A DNA stretch of 48,912 nucleotides. Origin: Gammaproteobacteria bacterium (lineage in GTDB: Bacteria; Pseudomonadota; Gammaproteobacteria; Steroidobacterales; Steroidobacteraceae). The DNA lies in assembly GCA_003164785.1 (NCBI GenBank), contig PLUE01000053.1, positions 84,708 to 133,619 on the forward strand. The letters run 5' to 3'. The first letter of the stretch is position 1, and each line of letters begins with the position of its first letter. Shown piece by piece: positions 16,311-24,991 of the stretch. The notes under the pieces were generated by a model. The model searched no databases and was not told the origin of the DNA. It saw only the letters and a program-made list of their open reading frames with translations. The position numbers were made by a program, and so were the translations under genes.

Positions 16311-17309
16311 TTGAACCATCCATTGGTTTACGTGGTGTGCCGTGGTTTGGCCTTGGGGCTGGTTTCGTGCGGTGCGTGGGCGGTCGGCGCGCCGCCGATC
16401 GGCACGCCGCCGATTGTCTCACGCGAGTCGCCCGGGGCCGACGCGGCTGCGGAACTCGACGCCATCTTGGTCGAGGCGCCGGAGCCCCGCTACGTCGCGC
16501 CCACGCGGCGCGATCAGATCGGACGAATCTGGGCGCCGGTGTTCATCAATGGCCGGGGTCCTTTCCGGTTGGTGCTCGACACGGGAGCGAGTCATTCGGC
16601 CGTCACCGCGATGGTGGCTCTGGCGTTGGGAATTCCCACCGACCGGTCGCCGCCGGTCACGTTGCGGGGCGTCACCGGCGCGGCGACGGTGCCGACGATC
16701 CGGGTCGACTCGCTGAGCGTGGGAGATTTGTCCGTCGATGCGCCGACCTTGCCCATCGTGCCGGATGCGATGGGCGGAGCGCAGGGCGTGCTCGGGTCGG
16801 AGGGACTGGCGAACAAGCGCATCTTCATCGATTTTCGGCATGATCTGATCAGCATCACCTTCTCACGCAGCGAGCGATCGGGTCGTGACTTCGTCAATAT
16901 TCCGTTTCGCTCGTTGCATGGCCAGTTGATCGCCGTCGATGCGGTCGTCGGCGGGGTACGGACCATGGCCATCATCGACACGGGCGGCCAGACCACCATC
17001 GCCAATCTAGCGTTGCGCGATGCTCTGGCGCGTTCCAACCAAGGCGGCAAGGGCAGGCCCGATCAGATCATGGGCGCGACGATGGCGATCGAAGACGGGG
17101 TGATCATTGCGATGCCGGCGATCCAGTTCGGGTCGATCAAGGTGAACGACCCCGGCGTCACCTTCGCCGACATGTATATTTTCAAGCAGTGGAAACTAAC
17201 GCGCGAGCCCACGATCTTGGTGGGTATGGATGCGTTGGGAGTACTCGACACGCTCGTGATCGACTATCGTCGGCACGAGTTGCAGATGCGTACGTTGAAG
17301 ACCGGTTGA
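16311..17309 (+). CDS. Secreted retropepsin-like aspartic protease with two DTG motifs
   Basis: An exported protein of about 332 residues with a signal peptide (VYVVCRGLALGLVSCGAWA) and two retropepsin-like halves. The first active-site motif is FRLVLDTGASHSAV (Asp90) and the second is MAIIDTGGQTTIAN (Asp223). Retroviral and most bacterial retropepsins dimerise to bring two DTG motifs together; here one chain carries both, as in pepsin-type enzymes. The segment FIDFRHDLISITFSRS lies between them. The start is uncertain: TTG at 16311 has GAGGGAG six bases upstream, while GTG at 16305 and ATG at 16272 are in frame. It could also be a non-catalytic periplasmic binding fold. Confidence 0.8.
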   Translation: MNHPLVYVVCRGLALGLVSCGAWAVGAPPIGTPPIVSRESPGADAAAELDAILVEAPEPRYVAPTRRDQIGRIWAPVFINGRGPFRLVLDTGASHSAVTAMVALALGIPTDRSPPVTLRGVTGAATVPTIRVDSLSVGDLSVDAPTLPIVPDAMGGAQGVLGSEGLANKRIFIDFRHDLISITFSRSERSGRDFVNIPFRSLHGQLIAVDAVVGGVRTMAIIDTGGQTTIANLALRDALARSNQGGKGRPDQIMGATMAIEDGVIIAMPAIQFGSIKVNDPGVTFADMYIFKQWKLTREPTILVGMDALGVLDTLVIDYRRHELQMRTLKTG

Positions 17310-17333
17310 GCGTCAACAGCCCTGGGGATTCCG

Positions 17334-18155
17334 ATGATCGATGAGCCGATGAACAGACCGACGATCAACAAGCCGCTGATGGGCGTGGCGATCGTCGTCG
17401 CGATCGCCGCCTTTGGCGGCTGGTATTACTGGCACGCACATCATGCGTCACCCCCGGCGCAAGTCGTCGCACCACCTCCTGCACCGGCGACTCCCGCGCA
17501 GGAGGGCGCCATCGAGCATCCTGTGCCGGCGAGCGCCGCGGACGCCTCGAAGGCGCCCCTGCCGGCATTGGAAGACAGCGACACCCCATTCGCCGAAGCG
17601 TTGACTGTCGCAGCGGGGGGCGCCCCCATCGCGCAGTTCCTCGTGCCGGAGAGTTTGATTCGCCACATCGTGGTGACCATCGACAACCTGCCGCGCCAGA
17701 AGGTGTCGGTGGACAAACGGCCGGTCAAGCCGGCCAACGGACTGTTCGTCGCCGACGGCGACGAGCTCAAATCGACGCTCGACGCCCGCAACTTCCAGCG
17801 TTACGCGCCGCTGGTGAGTGCCGTGCAGCAATTGGACCTGCAGAAGCTGGTGGCGACGTACCTGCATTTCTATCCGCTGTTCCAGAAGGCCTATCAAGAC
17901 CTTGGTTATCCGACGGGCTATTTCAACGACCGGCTGGTTCAAGTGATCGACATGTTGCTTGCCACGCCGCAGGTCTCCGCGCCGATCGAATTGGTGCGGC
18001 CGAACGTCATGTACGTGTTCGCGGATGCGTCGCTCGAGGCGCGGCCCGCGGGTCAGAAGTTGTTGATTCGTATGGGTCCCGACAACGAATCGGCGATCAA
18101 GGCCAAGCTCGTGGAACTGCGCCCCCTCATCACGGCGTCGGCGCCTAAACACTGA
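17334..18155 (+). CDS. DUF3014 family membrane-anchored protein
   Basis: A 273-residue protein with one N-terminal membrane anchor (MGVAIVVAIAAFGGWYYWH), an Ala/Pro-rich linker to about residue 85, and a conserved periplasmic domain. That domain contains LVPESLIRHIVVTIDNLPRQ and the helix-rich segment YLHFYPLFQKAYQDLGYPTG, followed by YFNDRLVQVID, all typical of DUF3014. The function of the family is unknown. It lies 24 bases after the protease gene, with GGGGATT before its ATG, so the two may share a transcript. Confidence 0.85.
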   Translation: MIDEPMNRPTINKPLMGVAIVVAIAAFGGWYYWHAHHASPPAQVVAPPPAPATPAQEGAIEHPVPASAADASKAPLPALEDSDTPFAEALTVAAGGAPIAQFLVPESLIRHIVVTIDNLPRQKVSVDKRPVKPANGLFVADGDELKSTLDARNFQRYAPLVSAVQQLDLQKLVATYLHFYPLFQKAYQDLGYPTGYFNDRLVQVIDMLLATPQVSAPIELVRPNVMYVFADASLEARPAGQKLLIRMGPDNESAIKAKLVELRPLITASAPKH

Positions 18156-18257
18156 GCAAGTCGGGCACCGTCTGCAGAGGCGGTTCGTCCCCCGCGCGTT
18201 ACATATTCTTCACGGTTGTGCGCGCTTTTCAATCTGTGACGTTATAGGTGAACTCGA

Positions 18258-18280
18258 GCAGAGTAAGTCCTCTACTCTGC
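18258..18280 (+). promoter_or_regulatory. Leader hairpin before the YXWGXW lipoprotein gene
   Basis: GCAGAGTA (18258-18265) and TACTCTGC (18273-18280) form a perfect 8-base stem with a 7-base loop, ending 27 bases before the ATG at 18308. There is no U run, so it is more likely a leader structure or operator than a terminator. Confidence 0.35.
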
Positions 18281-18307
18281 CGTTCAAACTGACTACAGGC
18301 GGGAATA

Positions 18308-19357
18308 ATGAAGAGAACATTGAAAGAAGCTTTCATCAGGCATCGCGCGGTCGCCGCCATGTCGGCTGTGACGCTGTTGAGCGCGTGCGTGGTCCAGCAG
18401 CCGGTCTATAGACAGCCGCCGCCGCCGCCACCGCCTCGCGCGTATTCGCCGCCACCACCTCCCCCACCGCCTGCTTACGAGGCGCCCGGGGTCGAAGTTG
18501 AAGTCCAAGCCAGTCAGCCGCCGCCGCCGCTGCCCGATTATGACCAGCCCCTGTGTCCGGAAGACGGCTATCTGTGGACCCCGGGGTACTGGCATTGGAC
18601 GGGCAGTGATTACTACTGGGTTCCCGGCACCTGGGTTCAACCGCCCCGCGTCGGTGTCTTGTGGACGCCGGGCTATTGGGGCTTCGTTGGCGGCTATTAT
18701 GGCTGGCACGTGGGCTATTGGGGGCCGCACGTCGGCTTCTACGGCGGCGTCAATTATGGCTTCGGATACGTCGGGGTCGGGTTCGCGGGCGGACGATGGG
18801 CGGGCAACTCCTTCGCCTACAACACCGCGGTGAACAACGTGAACACCACGGTGATTCACAATACGTACAACACCACGGTCGTCAACAACGTGACCGTCAA
18901 CAAGGTCAGCTACAACGGCGGTACCGGAGGGGTGGCGGCCGCGCCGACGGCGCAGGAGCGGGCCGCCGCTCAGGAGCCGCATGTCGCGCCGACACCGGCG
19001 CAACGGCAGCAGGTGCAGGAGGCGATTCGAAATCCGGCGCTCTCGGCACGGGCGAATGGGGGTCATCCCGCCATCGCTGCCACGCCGCGTCCGGGTGCAT
19101 TCAGCGGGCCCGGTGTCGTGGGCGCGCGTGGTGCTTCCGTTCCTCCGCCGCGCGCGGCAGGGGCGCCGGGTGGTGCGGCCGGCGCCGGACATGCGCCGGG
19201 TCAGCCCAGCGCGGGCCGGCCTAATGCGGCCCAACCGAATGGTGGGCATCCACCGGTCGCGGGACAGCCGGGCAGCGCGCAAAAGCAGCAGCCGAAGCCG
19301 AAGCCGAAGCCGCAGCCCAAGAAGACGCCGCCGCATCGCGAGCCTGAGAAGACTTAG
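18308..19357 (+). CDS. YXWGXW-repeat lipoprotein (copy 2)
   Basis: A 349-residue exported protein. The lipobox LLSAC (Cys near residue 27) marks it as a lipoprotein. Two long proline runs (PPPPPPPRAYSPPPPPPPP) follow, then aromatic repeats: YLWTPGYWHWT, YYWVPGTWVQPP, VLWTPGYWGFVGG and VGYWGPHVGFYGG. An Asn/Val/Thr stretch and a Gly/Pro/Lys-rich end (KPKPKPQPKKTP) complete it. It shares with the gene at 7842-8858 both the repeat block and ATPRPGAFSGxGVVGARG, so the two are paralogues; copy 1 has no lipobox. The family is probably an outer-membrane or envelope component. No enzyme motif is seen. Confidence 0.88.
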   Translation: MKRTLKEAFIRHRAVAAMSAVTLLSACVVQQPVYRQPPPPPPPRAYSPPPPPPPPAYEAPGVEVEVQASQPPPPLPDYDQPLCPEDGYLWTPGYWHWTGSDYYWVPGTWVQPPRVGVLWTPGYWGFVGGYYGWHVGYWGPHVGFYGGVNYGFGYVGVGFAGGRWAGNSFAYNTAVNNVNTTVIHNTYNTTVVNNVTVNKVSYNGGTGGVAAAPTAQERAAAQEPHVAPTPAQRQQVQEAIRNPALSARANGGHPAIAATPRPGAFSGPGVVGARGASVPPPRAAGAPGGAAGAGHAPGQPSAGRPNAAQPNGGHPPVAGQPGSAQKQQPKPKPKPQPKKTPPHREPEKT

Positions 19358-19398
19358 CGAGCGGGAAATCTGGCGATCGGGCCTGGAAGAGGCCTTGT

Positions 19399-19443
19399 AA
19401 CCCCTGGTCCGGCGCGGCGGGAGCCCAACCGGGACCAGGGGTT
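19399..19443. terminator. Bidirectional terminator between convergent genes
   Basis: AACCCCTGGTCC (19399-19410) and GGACCAGGGGTT (19432-19443) pair perfectly over 12 bases with a 21-base loop. It stands between the ends of the YXWGXW lipoprotein gene and the CocE-type hydrolase gene, which converge. The stem ends in A/T on both sides, which fits use in both directions, though no long U run follows. Confidence 0.7.
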
Positions 19444-19449
19444 CGTCGG

Positions 19450-21411
19450 TCACTGGCGTGCGGTAAGCCCTGCCACCGGTAACTCGACGAAGCTCGCCTC
19501 CTTGGCGCCGTCGAATATCTTGATCGTGGCCTTTTTGTAATCGCCCGGTTTGGCGAAGAAGATGTTCTCGACGTAGGTCTGCGGGTTGCGATCGTAGATC
19601 GGAAACAACGTCGATTGCACTTGAACCATGATGCGATGTCCCGGCAGGAACACATGGTTCACCGTCGGCAGCGCGAACCGAAACACCTGGCTCTTATCCG
19701 CCGGGATGGCTTTCGGCATGCTGAACGATTCGCGATAACGGCCGCGCAGAATGTCGGTGGAAATCATCAGCTGGTAACCGCCCATCGATGGATCACGACC
19801 CACCTCATCGGGATAGACGTCGATGAGTTTGACGACGAAATCCCCATCGGTCCCCGTGGTGGATGCGATCAAGTTGGCAATCGGTTCGCCGCTCAGCGTC
19901 AGCGGTTCCTTGAGTGGTGCCGTGCTGAAGCTCAGCACGTCGGTGCGCGACGCCACGTCACGCTGATCGCTCACCAACCAGGTCTGCCAGCTGGATTGAC
20001 CCGGGACCTGGCCGCCGATGTGGATGGGCCTCGGTAGATACGGAACCGGCTTGGCCGGGTCGGATACGTAGCTCTCGAATCCGGAACCGGCGGGGGTTGC
20101 GAAGCCCAATCCGCCGGCCGGCTGCAAATACAGCTTCTTGTGTTCGATGGTGCACCCCGTCGGGCACGCCGGCCACGTTGGCAATGATAACCAGTGGTTG
20201 GTTCCCGTCTCGAACGCGGTCACGGGTGCGACTTGCAGCGGCGGCGCGTCGTCCTTCAGGAAGTGATCCAGGAAAGGCCGCAGCAGATGCAGCCGAAAGT
20301 AAGCCGCCGTATCGCTGCCGAACTCGATGGCTCCCACGTGGCCACCGTCCAATCGCTCTTGATGGTGATACCAGGGGCCCATCACGAGGAACACCTGCGA
20401 CATGTCGGCACGCTGCGCCTGCAGCGCCTTGTAGAGCGCGATATTGCCGTAGATGTCTTCCTGGTCCCAGAGGCTGTGCACCAGCATCACCGGTACCGTG
20501 ACACCCTGCTTCGCCAGAATTTGGTCGAGGGCCTGATCCTGCCAGAACTCATCATACGCGGGGTGCTGCATGATCTTGTTGGCGAACCCCAGTTGGTCGA
20601 GGCCATGCAGTCGGGCCATGTCGCCCGCGGAGCCGGCCGCGAGCCAGGTGTCGTAGTCGTCGTAGTGATCCGTCCACCAGCCGATGTCGCTGCCGCGCGT
20701 CGCTTCCTGCTCCTGGATATAGGTCAGGCTGTCCTGCCGGAAGGCGCCGTTGTGGAACCAGTCGTCCCCCCTCCAGCCATCGACCATGGCATTGATGGGA
20801 ACCGCGGCGCGCAGGGCGGGATGCGGATGAACCAATGCCATCAACGACGTGAAACCGTCGTAGGAGATCCCGAGAATGCCCACCTTGCCGTTCGATTCCG
20901 GCGTGTTCTTGACCAGCCAATCGATGGTGTCGTAGGTGTCTGTGGCATGATCCACCGCCGTTGGATTCAGCGGCCCTCGAAGCGGCCTGGTCATCACGTA
21001 ATCGCCTTCGGAGCCGTGCTTGCCGCGGATGTCCTGGAGCACGCGGATATAGCCGCCGTTGACCACCGCGTCGTCCGCCACGTCGCTGTCGCCGATCACG
21101 GCCGAGAGGTGCGCGCTGGTGTTCTTGGAGATCCGTTCGGTCGCGCCGTAGGGCGTGCGGCTCAGCAGCATGGGGGCGCGTTTCGCGCCCTTCGGAATGA
21201 GGATGACGGTCTTCAATTGCACGCCGTCACGCATGGGAATCATGACTTCGCGTTTCACGTAGTCGAAGGTTTCCACCTTCGGGACGAAAGCCGCGGGGGT
21301 GTCGTTGGCCAGCTCCGCGGGCGCGGCATGCGCCGGGCCGGCGCGCAAGAGCAGCGATCCGGCGGCGGCGGACAGGAAGGCGGCGGCCAACCACCGCGTT
21401 GACTTCGACAT
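19450..21411 (-). CDS. Secreted CocE/NonD-family hydrolase (X-Pro dipeptidyl-peptidase S15 fold)
   Basis: A periplasmic or secreted alpha/beta hydrolase of 653 residues; relatives cleave cocaine esters, cephalosporin esters or glutaryl-7-ACA. A signal peptide ends at about PAHA. The nucleophile is Ser183 in KVGILGISYDGFTSLM. The acid is probably the Asp in VHSLWDQEDIYG, and a candidate His is in GPWYHHQERLDGGHVG. The C-terminal jelly-roll domain of the family follows (DGDFVVKLIDVYPDEVGRDP and PGHRIMVQVQSTLFPIYDRN). I chose the ATG at 21411, with CGGAG upstream; the frame is open to 21540. The natural ester or amide substrate is unknown. Confidence 0.9.
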   Translation of the reverse strand: MSKSTRWLAAAFLSAAAGSLLLRAGPAHAAPAELANDTPAAFVPKVETFDYVKREVMIPMRDGVQLKTVILIPKGAKRAPMLLSRTPYGATERISKNTSAHLSAVIGDSDVADDAVVNGGYIRVLQDIRGKHGSEGDYVMTRPLRGPLNPTAVDHATDTYDTIDWLVKNTPESNGKVGILGISYDGFTSLMALVHPHPALRAAVPINAMVDGWRGDDWFHNGAFRQDSLTYIQEQEATRGSDIGWWTDHYDDYDTWLAAGSAGDMARLHGLDQLGFANKIMQHPAYDEFWQDQALDQILAKQGVTVPVMLVHSLWDQEDIYGNIALYKALQAQRADMSQVFLVMGPWYHHQERLDGGHVGAIEFGSDTAAYFRLHLLRPFLDHFLKDDAPPLQVAPVTAFETGTNHWLSLPTWPACPTGCTIEHKKLYLQPAGGLGFATPAGSGFESYVSDPAKPVPYLPRPIHIGGQVPGQSSWQTWLVSDQRDVASRTDVLSFSTAPLKEPLTLSGEPIANLIASTTGTDGDFVVKLIDVYPDEVGRDPSMGGYQLMISTDILRGRYRESFSMPKAIPADKSQVFRFALPTVNHVFLPGHRIMVQVQSTLFPIYDRNPQTYVENIFFAKPGDYKKATIKIFDGAKEASFVELPVAGLTARQ

Positions 21412-21632
21412 GAATGTTGCTCCGAGTTGTATGCCGAGGTGGGCGGCGGGAGTGTGCTGTATCGGGCGCGTGCCCGCAATGCGAGGCCCTGCGGCCTGAA
21501 CGGCACATGTGTCCTTGCGGCTACACCCGCCAGGGGGCATGATCGGGACATGGACGATTTATCTGCGGGTTCAAATTGGCCACATAAGTAAAATGGTGCC
21601 TGGCTGGCGTCATTAGAAGGAGGGGCATTCCG

Positions 21633-22421
21633 ATGAGTTCACTATCTTTCACCGTCGCCGACGGTGTGGCTACGCTGGCCATTCAACGTGCTGCGGTCAG
21701 CAACGCGATCGATATCACGATCATTCGATCCATGCATCTGGCGCTGGATCAAATCCAAAAGGGCGACAGCGGCGCGCGCGCAGTGGTCATCACCGGCAGC
21801 AACGACGTGTTCTGCAGCGGCCTGGACCTGCATTCGGTCGATTTGAAAACCCAGGAGGCGCGGCAGCGCGCCCACTTCGAAATGCGCCGCTTCATGGACC
21901 CGTTGATCCTGCGATTGAGCGGATTTCGCTTCCCGATCGTCGCGGCCGTCAATGGGGCCGCCGTGGGCGCCGGCATGAGCCTGGCGTTGGCAAGCGACAT
22001 CATCATCGCCGGCGAGAGCGCCTACTTCCTGCCGTCATTCGCGCGCCTGGGATTGGTGCCCGATGCCGGCATCACCTTCCACCTGGCGCGCCGCATCGGC
22101 GGCGGCCGATCACTGTCTTCGTTGATGCTGGCGGAAAAGATCGACGCGAAAACCGCGTTGAATTGGGGCTTGGCGTACGCCGTCGTACCGGACGCGGAGG
22201 TCGTAACGCGGGCACAATCCGTTGCGCAGCGGCTCGCCACCGGCCCATGCGCGGTGTTGGGACAGATCCGTTCCTTGCACGCATCGACCTTCGATAACTC
22301 CCTGCAGGAACAATTGCGCGCCGAGCGCAGCGCGCAGGAAATGACCCTCGAGACGCATGACTGCGTCGAAGGCGTGCGGGCATTCTTCGAAAAGCGGGAA
22401 CCGAACTTCTCCGAGCATTGA
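21633..22421 (+). CDS. Enoyl-CoA hydratase/isomerase family protein
   Basis: A crotonase-fold acyl-CoA enzyme of 262 residues. The oxyanion-hole segments are AVVITGSNDVFCSGLDL and AAVNGAAVGAGMSLALASD. At the place of the second catalytic Glu of hydratases the sequence reads RLGLVPDAGITFHLAR, that is Asp, which is the pattern of PaaG-like isomerases. A 2,3-isomerase role is therefore more likely than hydration (inference). The ribosome site AGAAGGAGGGG is strong. No other fatty acid genes are adjacent. It converges with the methyltransferase gene. Confidence 0.9.
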   Translation: MSSLSFTVADGVATLAIQRAAVSNAIDITIIRSMHLALDQIQKGDSGARAVVITGSNDVFCSGLDLHSVDLKTQEARQRAHFEMRRFMDPLILRLSGFRFPIVAAVNGAAVGAGMSLALASDIIIAGESAYFLPSFARLGLVPDAGITFHLARRIGGGRSLSSLMLAEKIDAKTALNWGLAYAVVPDAEVVTRAQSVAQRLATGPCAVLGQIRSLHASTFDNSLQEQLRAERSAQEMTLETHDCVEGVRAFFEKREPNFSEH

Positions 22422-22447
22422 TGGCTTGGAGCCGCCTGGGGGCGCGG

Positions 22448-23416
22448 TTAATGGCCGCTGCCCCCCGGCACGTAGTGCGAATGAATCGCGCGGATGTCAT
22501 CCGGCGTCGTACGGCAGCAGCCACCCAGCAGCCGCGCACCGGCGTCGTACCATTCCCGCGATTGCTCGGCAAAGGACCGGCAATCGGTGGCCCCTCCCCA
22601 TCGCTTCACCGTCGCATCATACTGCTCGCCGGAATTCGGGTAGGCCAGCAAAGGCTTGTTCGTCTCGGCCGCCATCCGCCGCAGCAACTCGCCCACGTGA
22701 CCCGGTGGCGTGCAATTGACACCCATGGACGCGATCTGCGGGAAGGCATGCAGGGCGGCGGCGCAGTCGGCGATGTCTTCTCCCTCGCAGTTCCGCCTGC
22801 CGTCCTGGCAGGAGAAACTGACCCATGCGGTCATGTCGGGAAACTCTTCGAGCAGGCTGGCGAGCACCAACGCCTCGCGCAGGCAGGGAATGGTTTCGCA
22901 CGCCAGCAAATCCGCACCGGATTGCGCGAGGACCTCGAGGCGAGGGCGATGGAAGTCGCGTAATTCCTGATCGCTGACTGCGTATCCCCCGCGATATTCA
23001 GACCCGTCGGCGAGCATGGCGCCGTAAGGTCCCAGCGATGCGGCAACCAGCGGCCGTGCGCGGGCGAGACGGTTGGCGGGCACACGCCAATGGTCGTCGC
23101 GCGCCGCAGCGGCAAGATTCACGGCGTCGCGCATCAACCGAGCCGCGGCGTCACGATCCATGCCGCGACGTCGGAAACCCTCGAAGGTGGCTTGGTAGGT
23201 GGCGGTCGTTGCGACGTCGGCGCCCGCATCGAAGTAATCCGCGTGCACGGCGCGAATCATGTCGGGCTGCTCGACCAGGATTTTCGCCGACCATAGCGGA
23301 TCGACCAGGTCCGCACCGCGCCGCTCGAGTTCGGTGGCAAGGGCCCCATCCAGGATAATCACGGGCCGCTGGGCCAGGGTGTCGGCGATTGGGTTGTTCA
23401 CAGCGTCATTTTCCAT
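22448..23416 (-). CDS. mmuM: Homocysteine S-methyltransferase (MmuM/Mht1-like)
   Basis: A zinc-dependent methyltransferase of 322 residues that makes methionine from homocysteine using S-methylmethionine or S-adenosylmethionine. The zinc ligands are Cys235 (MGVNCTPP) and Cys300-Cys301 (LLGGCCRTTPDDI). The N-terminus ILDGALATELERRG and VEQPDMIRAVHADYFDAGAD are typical. Its start lies inside the end of the DNA glycosylase gene, overlapping by 11 bases, so the two genes share a transcript. No S-methylmethionine permease is adjacent, though an RhtA-like exporter is divergently placed nearby. Confidence 0.92.
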   Translation of the reverse strand: MENDAVNNPIADTLAQRPVIILDGALATELERRGADLVDPLWSAKILVEQPDMIRAVHADYFDAGADVATTATYQATFEGFRRRGMDRDAAARLMRDAVNLAAAARDDHWRVPANRLARARPLVAASLGPYGAMLADGSEYRGGYAVSDQELRDFHRPRLEVLAQSGADLLACETIPCLREALVLASLLEEFPDMTAWVSFSCQDGRRNCEGEDIADCAAALHAFPQIASMGVNCTPPGHVGELLRRMAAETNKPLLAYPNSGEQYDATVKRWGGATDCRSFAEQSREWYDAGARLLGGCCRTTPDDIRAIHSHYVPGGSGH

Positions 23417-24011
23417 TGAGCCGTCGGGGTCCGCTCAAATATTCGCTGCCGTGAACGAAATATCGCAGGCGTGCGTCGGCGGCCTTGGTAAGACCGATGC
23501 GAACGCTGTCGCCGATGGCATCGACCGTGGTGCCATCGCTGCCGATCCACAAGGGGCCGGGGGCGAACAGATCCAGACCGTCATGGCGGCGATCCACCTG
23601 CAACGCCGACGTCAATCGGCCCGGTCCGCGGGCCAGATCGCGAAGCCGGATGCCGCTGCGGGCGTTTCTCATATGCTCGATGCCAGCGAGAGGCTCGAGG
23701 GCACGCAGTAGAACTCCCGTGCCGATCCCGCGGCGTTCACTGGACACGTTGAGCATGAACGACGTGCCGTAGCAGATGTAAACATAGGCGTGACCCACGT
23801 CCAGGAACAGCGACCGATTGCGCGGCGTCATGCCGCGGTAGGCGTGGCAGGCGGGATCGTTTTCCACATACGCCTCGGTTTCCACGATGCGACCCATGGT
23901 GCAGGTGCCGTCGAGCTCGCGCACCAGGACCTTGCCCAGCAGGAAGCGAGCCAGCGTCACGGTGTCCGCGGGTAACGCCGAGCGCGACAGCGGGACCACC
24001 GGCGCACGCAA
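23406..24011 (-). CDS. mpg: DNA-3-methyladenine glycosylase (AAG/MPG family)
   Basis: A base-excision repair enzyme of 201 residues that removes 3-methyladenine and similar alkylated purines. The family motifs are visible: LARFLLGKVLVRELDG, GRIVETEAYVENDPACHAYR (catalytic Glu in ETEAY), GMTPRNRSLFLDVGHAYVYI, CYGTSFMLNVS, VLLRALEPLAG and ARGPGRLTSAL. The length matches bacterial members. It is divergent from the exporter gene over a 95-base gap and overlaps the methyltransferase gene downstream. Confidence 0.93.
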   Translation of the reverse strand: MRAPVVPLSRSALPADTVTLARFLLGKVLVRELDGTCTMGRIVETEAYVENDPACHAYRGMTPRNRSLFLDVGHAYVYICYGTSFMLNVSSERRGIGTGVLLRALEPLAGIEHMRNARSGIRLRDLARGPGRLTSALQVDRRHDGLDLFAPGPLWIGSDGTTVDAIGDSVRIGLTKAADARLRYFVHGSEYLSGPRRLNGK

Positions 24012-24106
24012 TGTACCGGGAGTCCAAGCGCGTGTGTTGCTGTCGATGGGCTGCTCCTTGGCTGCTTCGGGGTGCTAATCTGCAAGATATTTGCCCATGG
24101 ATTATT

Positions 24107-24991
24107 GTGACGACCCGCCCGGCCTTCAAGCCTCACTCCCTGGTCCTCTCCGTCAGCCTGCTGCTCGTGGCCATGGTCAGCTTGCAGATCGGCGCGGCGC
24201 TCGCCAAGCGACTGTTTCCGCTGGTCGGGGCCGCGGGAGCGACGTCGCTGAGACTGGCCATCGCGGCGCTGATCTTGCTGGCGGTCTGGCGGCCGTGGCG
24301 TGTGCGTCCAACCCCGCGCGAGGCGGGCACCATCCTCGTGTACGGACTTTCCCTGGGTTTCATGAATTTCATGTTTTATTCCTCCCTGAGCCGGATACCG
24401 CTCGGCATCGCGGTTGCGCTGGAGTTCACCGGTCCGTTGGCGCTGGCGATGGCGACGTCGCGACGGGCGCTGGACTTCGCCTGGATCGTGCTGGCGGCTC
24501 TCGGCCTGCTCGCGCTGCTGCCGCTGGGGCACGACTCGAAGCCGCTCGACACCTTGGGGATCCTGTTGTCGCTGGGGGCCGGAGCCTGCTGGGCGATCTA
24601 CATCGTGGCCGGCCAAAAGGCGGGAAGCGCGCACGGCGGGCAGACGGCGGCGATCGGCACGTTGATCGGCGCGCTCAGCATCGTTCCGATTGGCCTGGCC
24701 CAGGCGGGAATGACATTGTTCTCGCCCGCCATCCTGCCGCTGGCCTGCGCCGTGGCGGTGCTGTCGAGCGCATTGCCTTACTCGCTCGAAATGCTCGCGC
24801 TCATGCGTCTGCCCACCCGAACGTTTGGCGTGCTGATGAGCATGGAGCCTGCGTTGGGGGCTCTGTCGGGGCTGGTGCTGCTCCATGAGACCCTGACCGC
24901 GATTCAGTGGGGCGCCATCGCCTGCATCATGTCCGCGTCGGCGGGGAGTGCGGCGACGAGCCGCGCGACGTCGAACGTCCTACCCGATTAG
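24107..24991 (+). CDS. EamA/RhtA family inner-membrane exporter
   Basis: A transporter of 294 residues with ten predicted helices in two EamA halves, closest in pattern to RhtA, the threonine/homoserine exporter (early segment VSLQIGAALAKRLFPLVGAA followed by GATSLRLAIAALILLAVW). Further family-like pieces are FYSSLSRIPLGIAVALEFTG and LMRLPTRTFGVLMSMEPALG. The start is not firm: I chose the GTG at 24107, where the N-terminus begins as in homologues, but the frame is open to 24011 and the ribosome site is poor. The end overlaps the convergent ZIP gene by 12 bases. Confidence 0.85.
   Translation: MTTRPAFKPHSLVLSVSLLLVAMVSLQIGAALAKRLFPLVGAAGATSLRLAIAALILLAVWRPWRVRPTPREAGTILVYGLSLGFMNFMFYSSLSRIPLGIAVALEFTGPLALAMATSRRALDFAWIVLAALGLLALLPLGHDSKPLDTLGILLSLGAGACWAIYIVAGQKAGSAHGGQTAAIGTLIGALSIVPIGLAQAGMTLFSPAILPLACAVAVLSSALPYSLEMLALMRLPTRTFGVLMSMEPALGALSGLVLLHETLTAIQWGAIACIMSASAGSAATSRATSNVLPD

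Noticed and set aside
18293..19453. Minus-strand open frame of 386 codons, antisense to the YXWGXW lipoprotein gene
   Set aside because: It is Arg/Leu-rich shadow coding without motifs, and it runs through the terminator hairpin.
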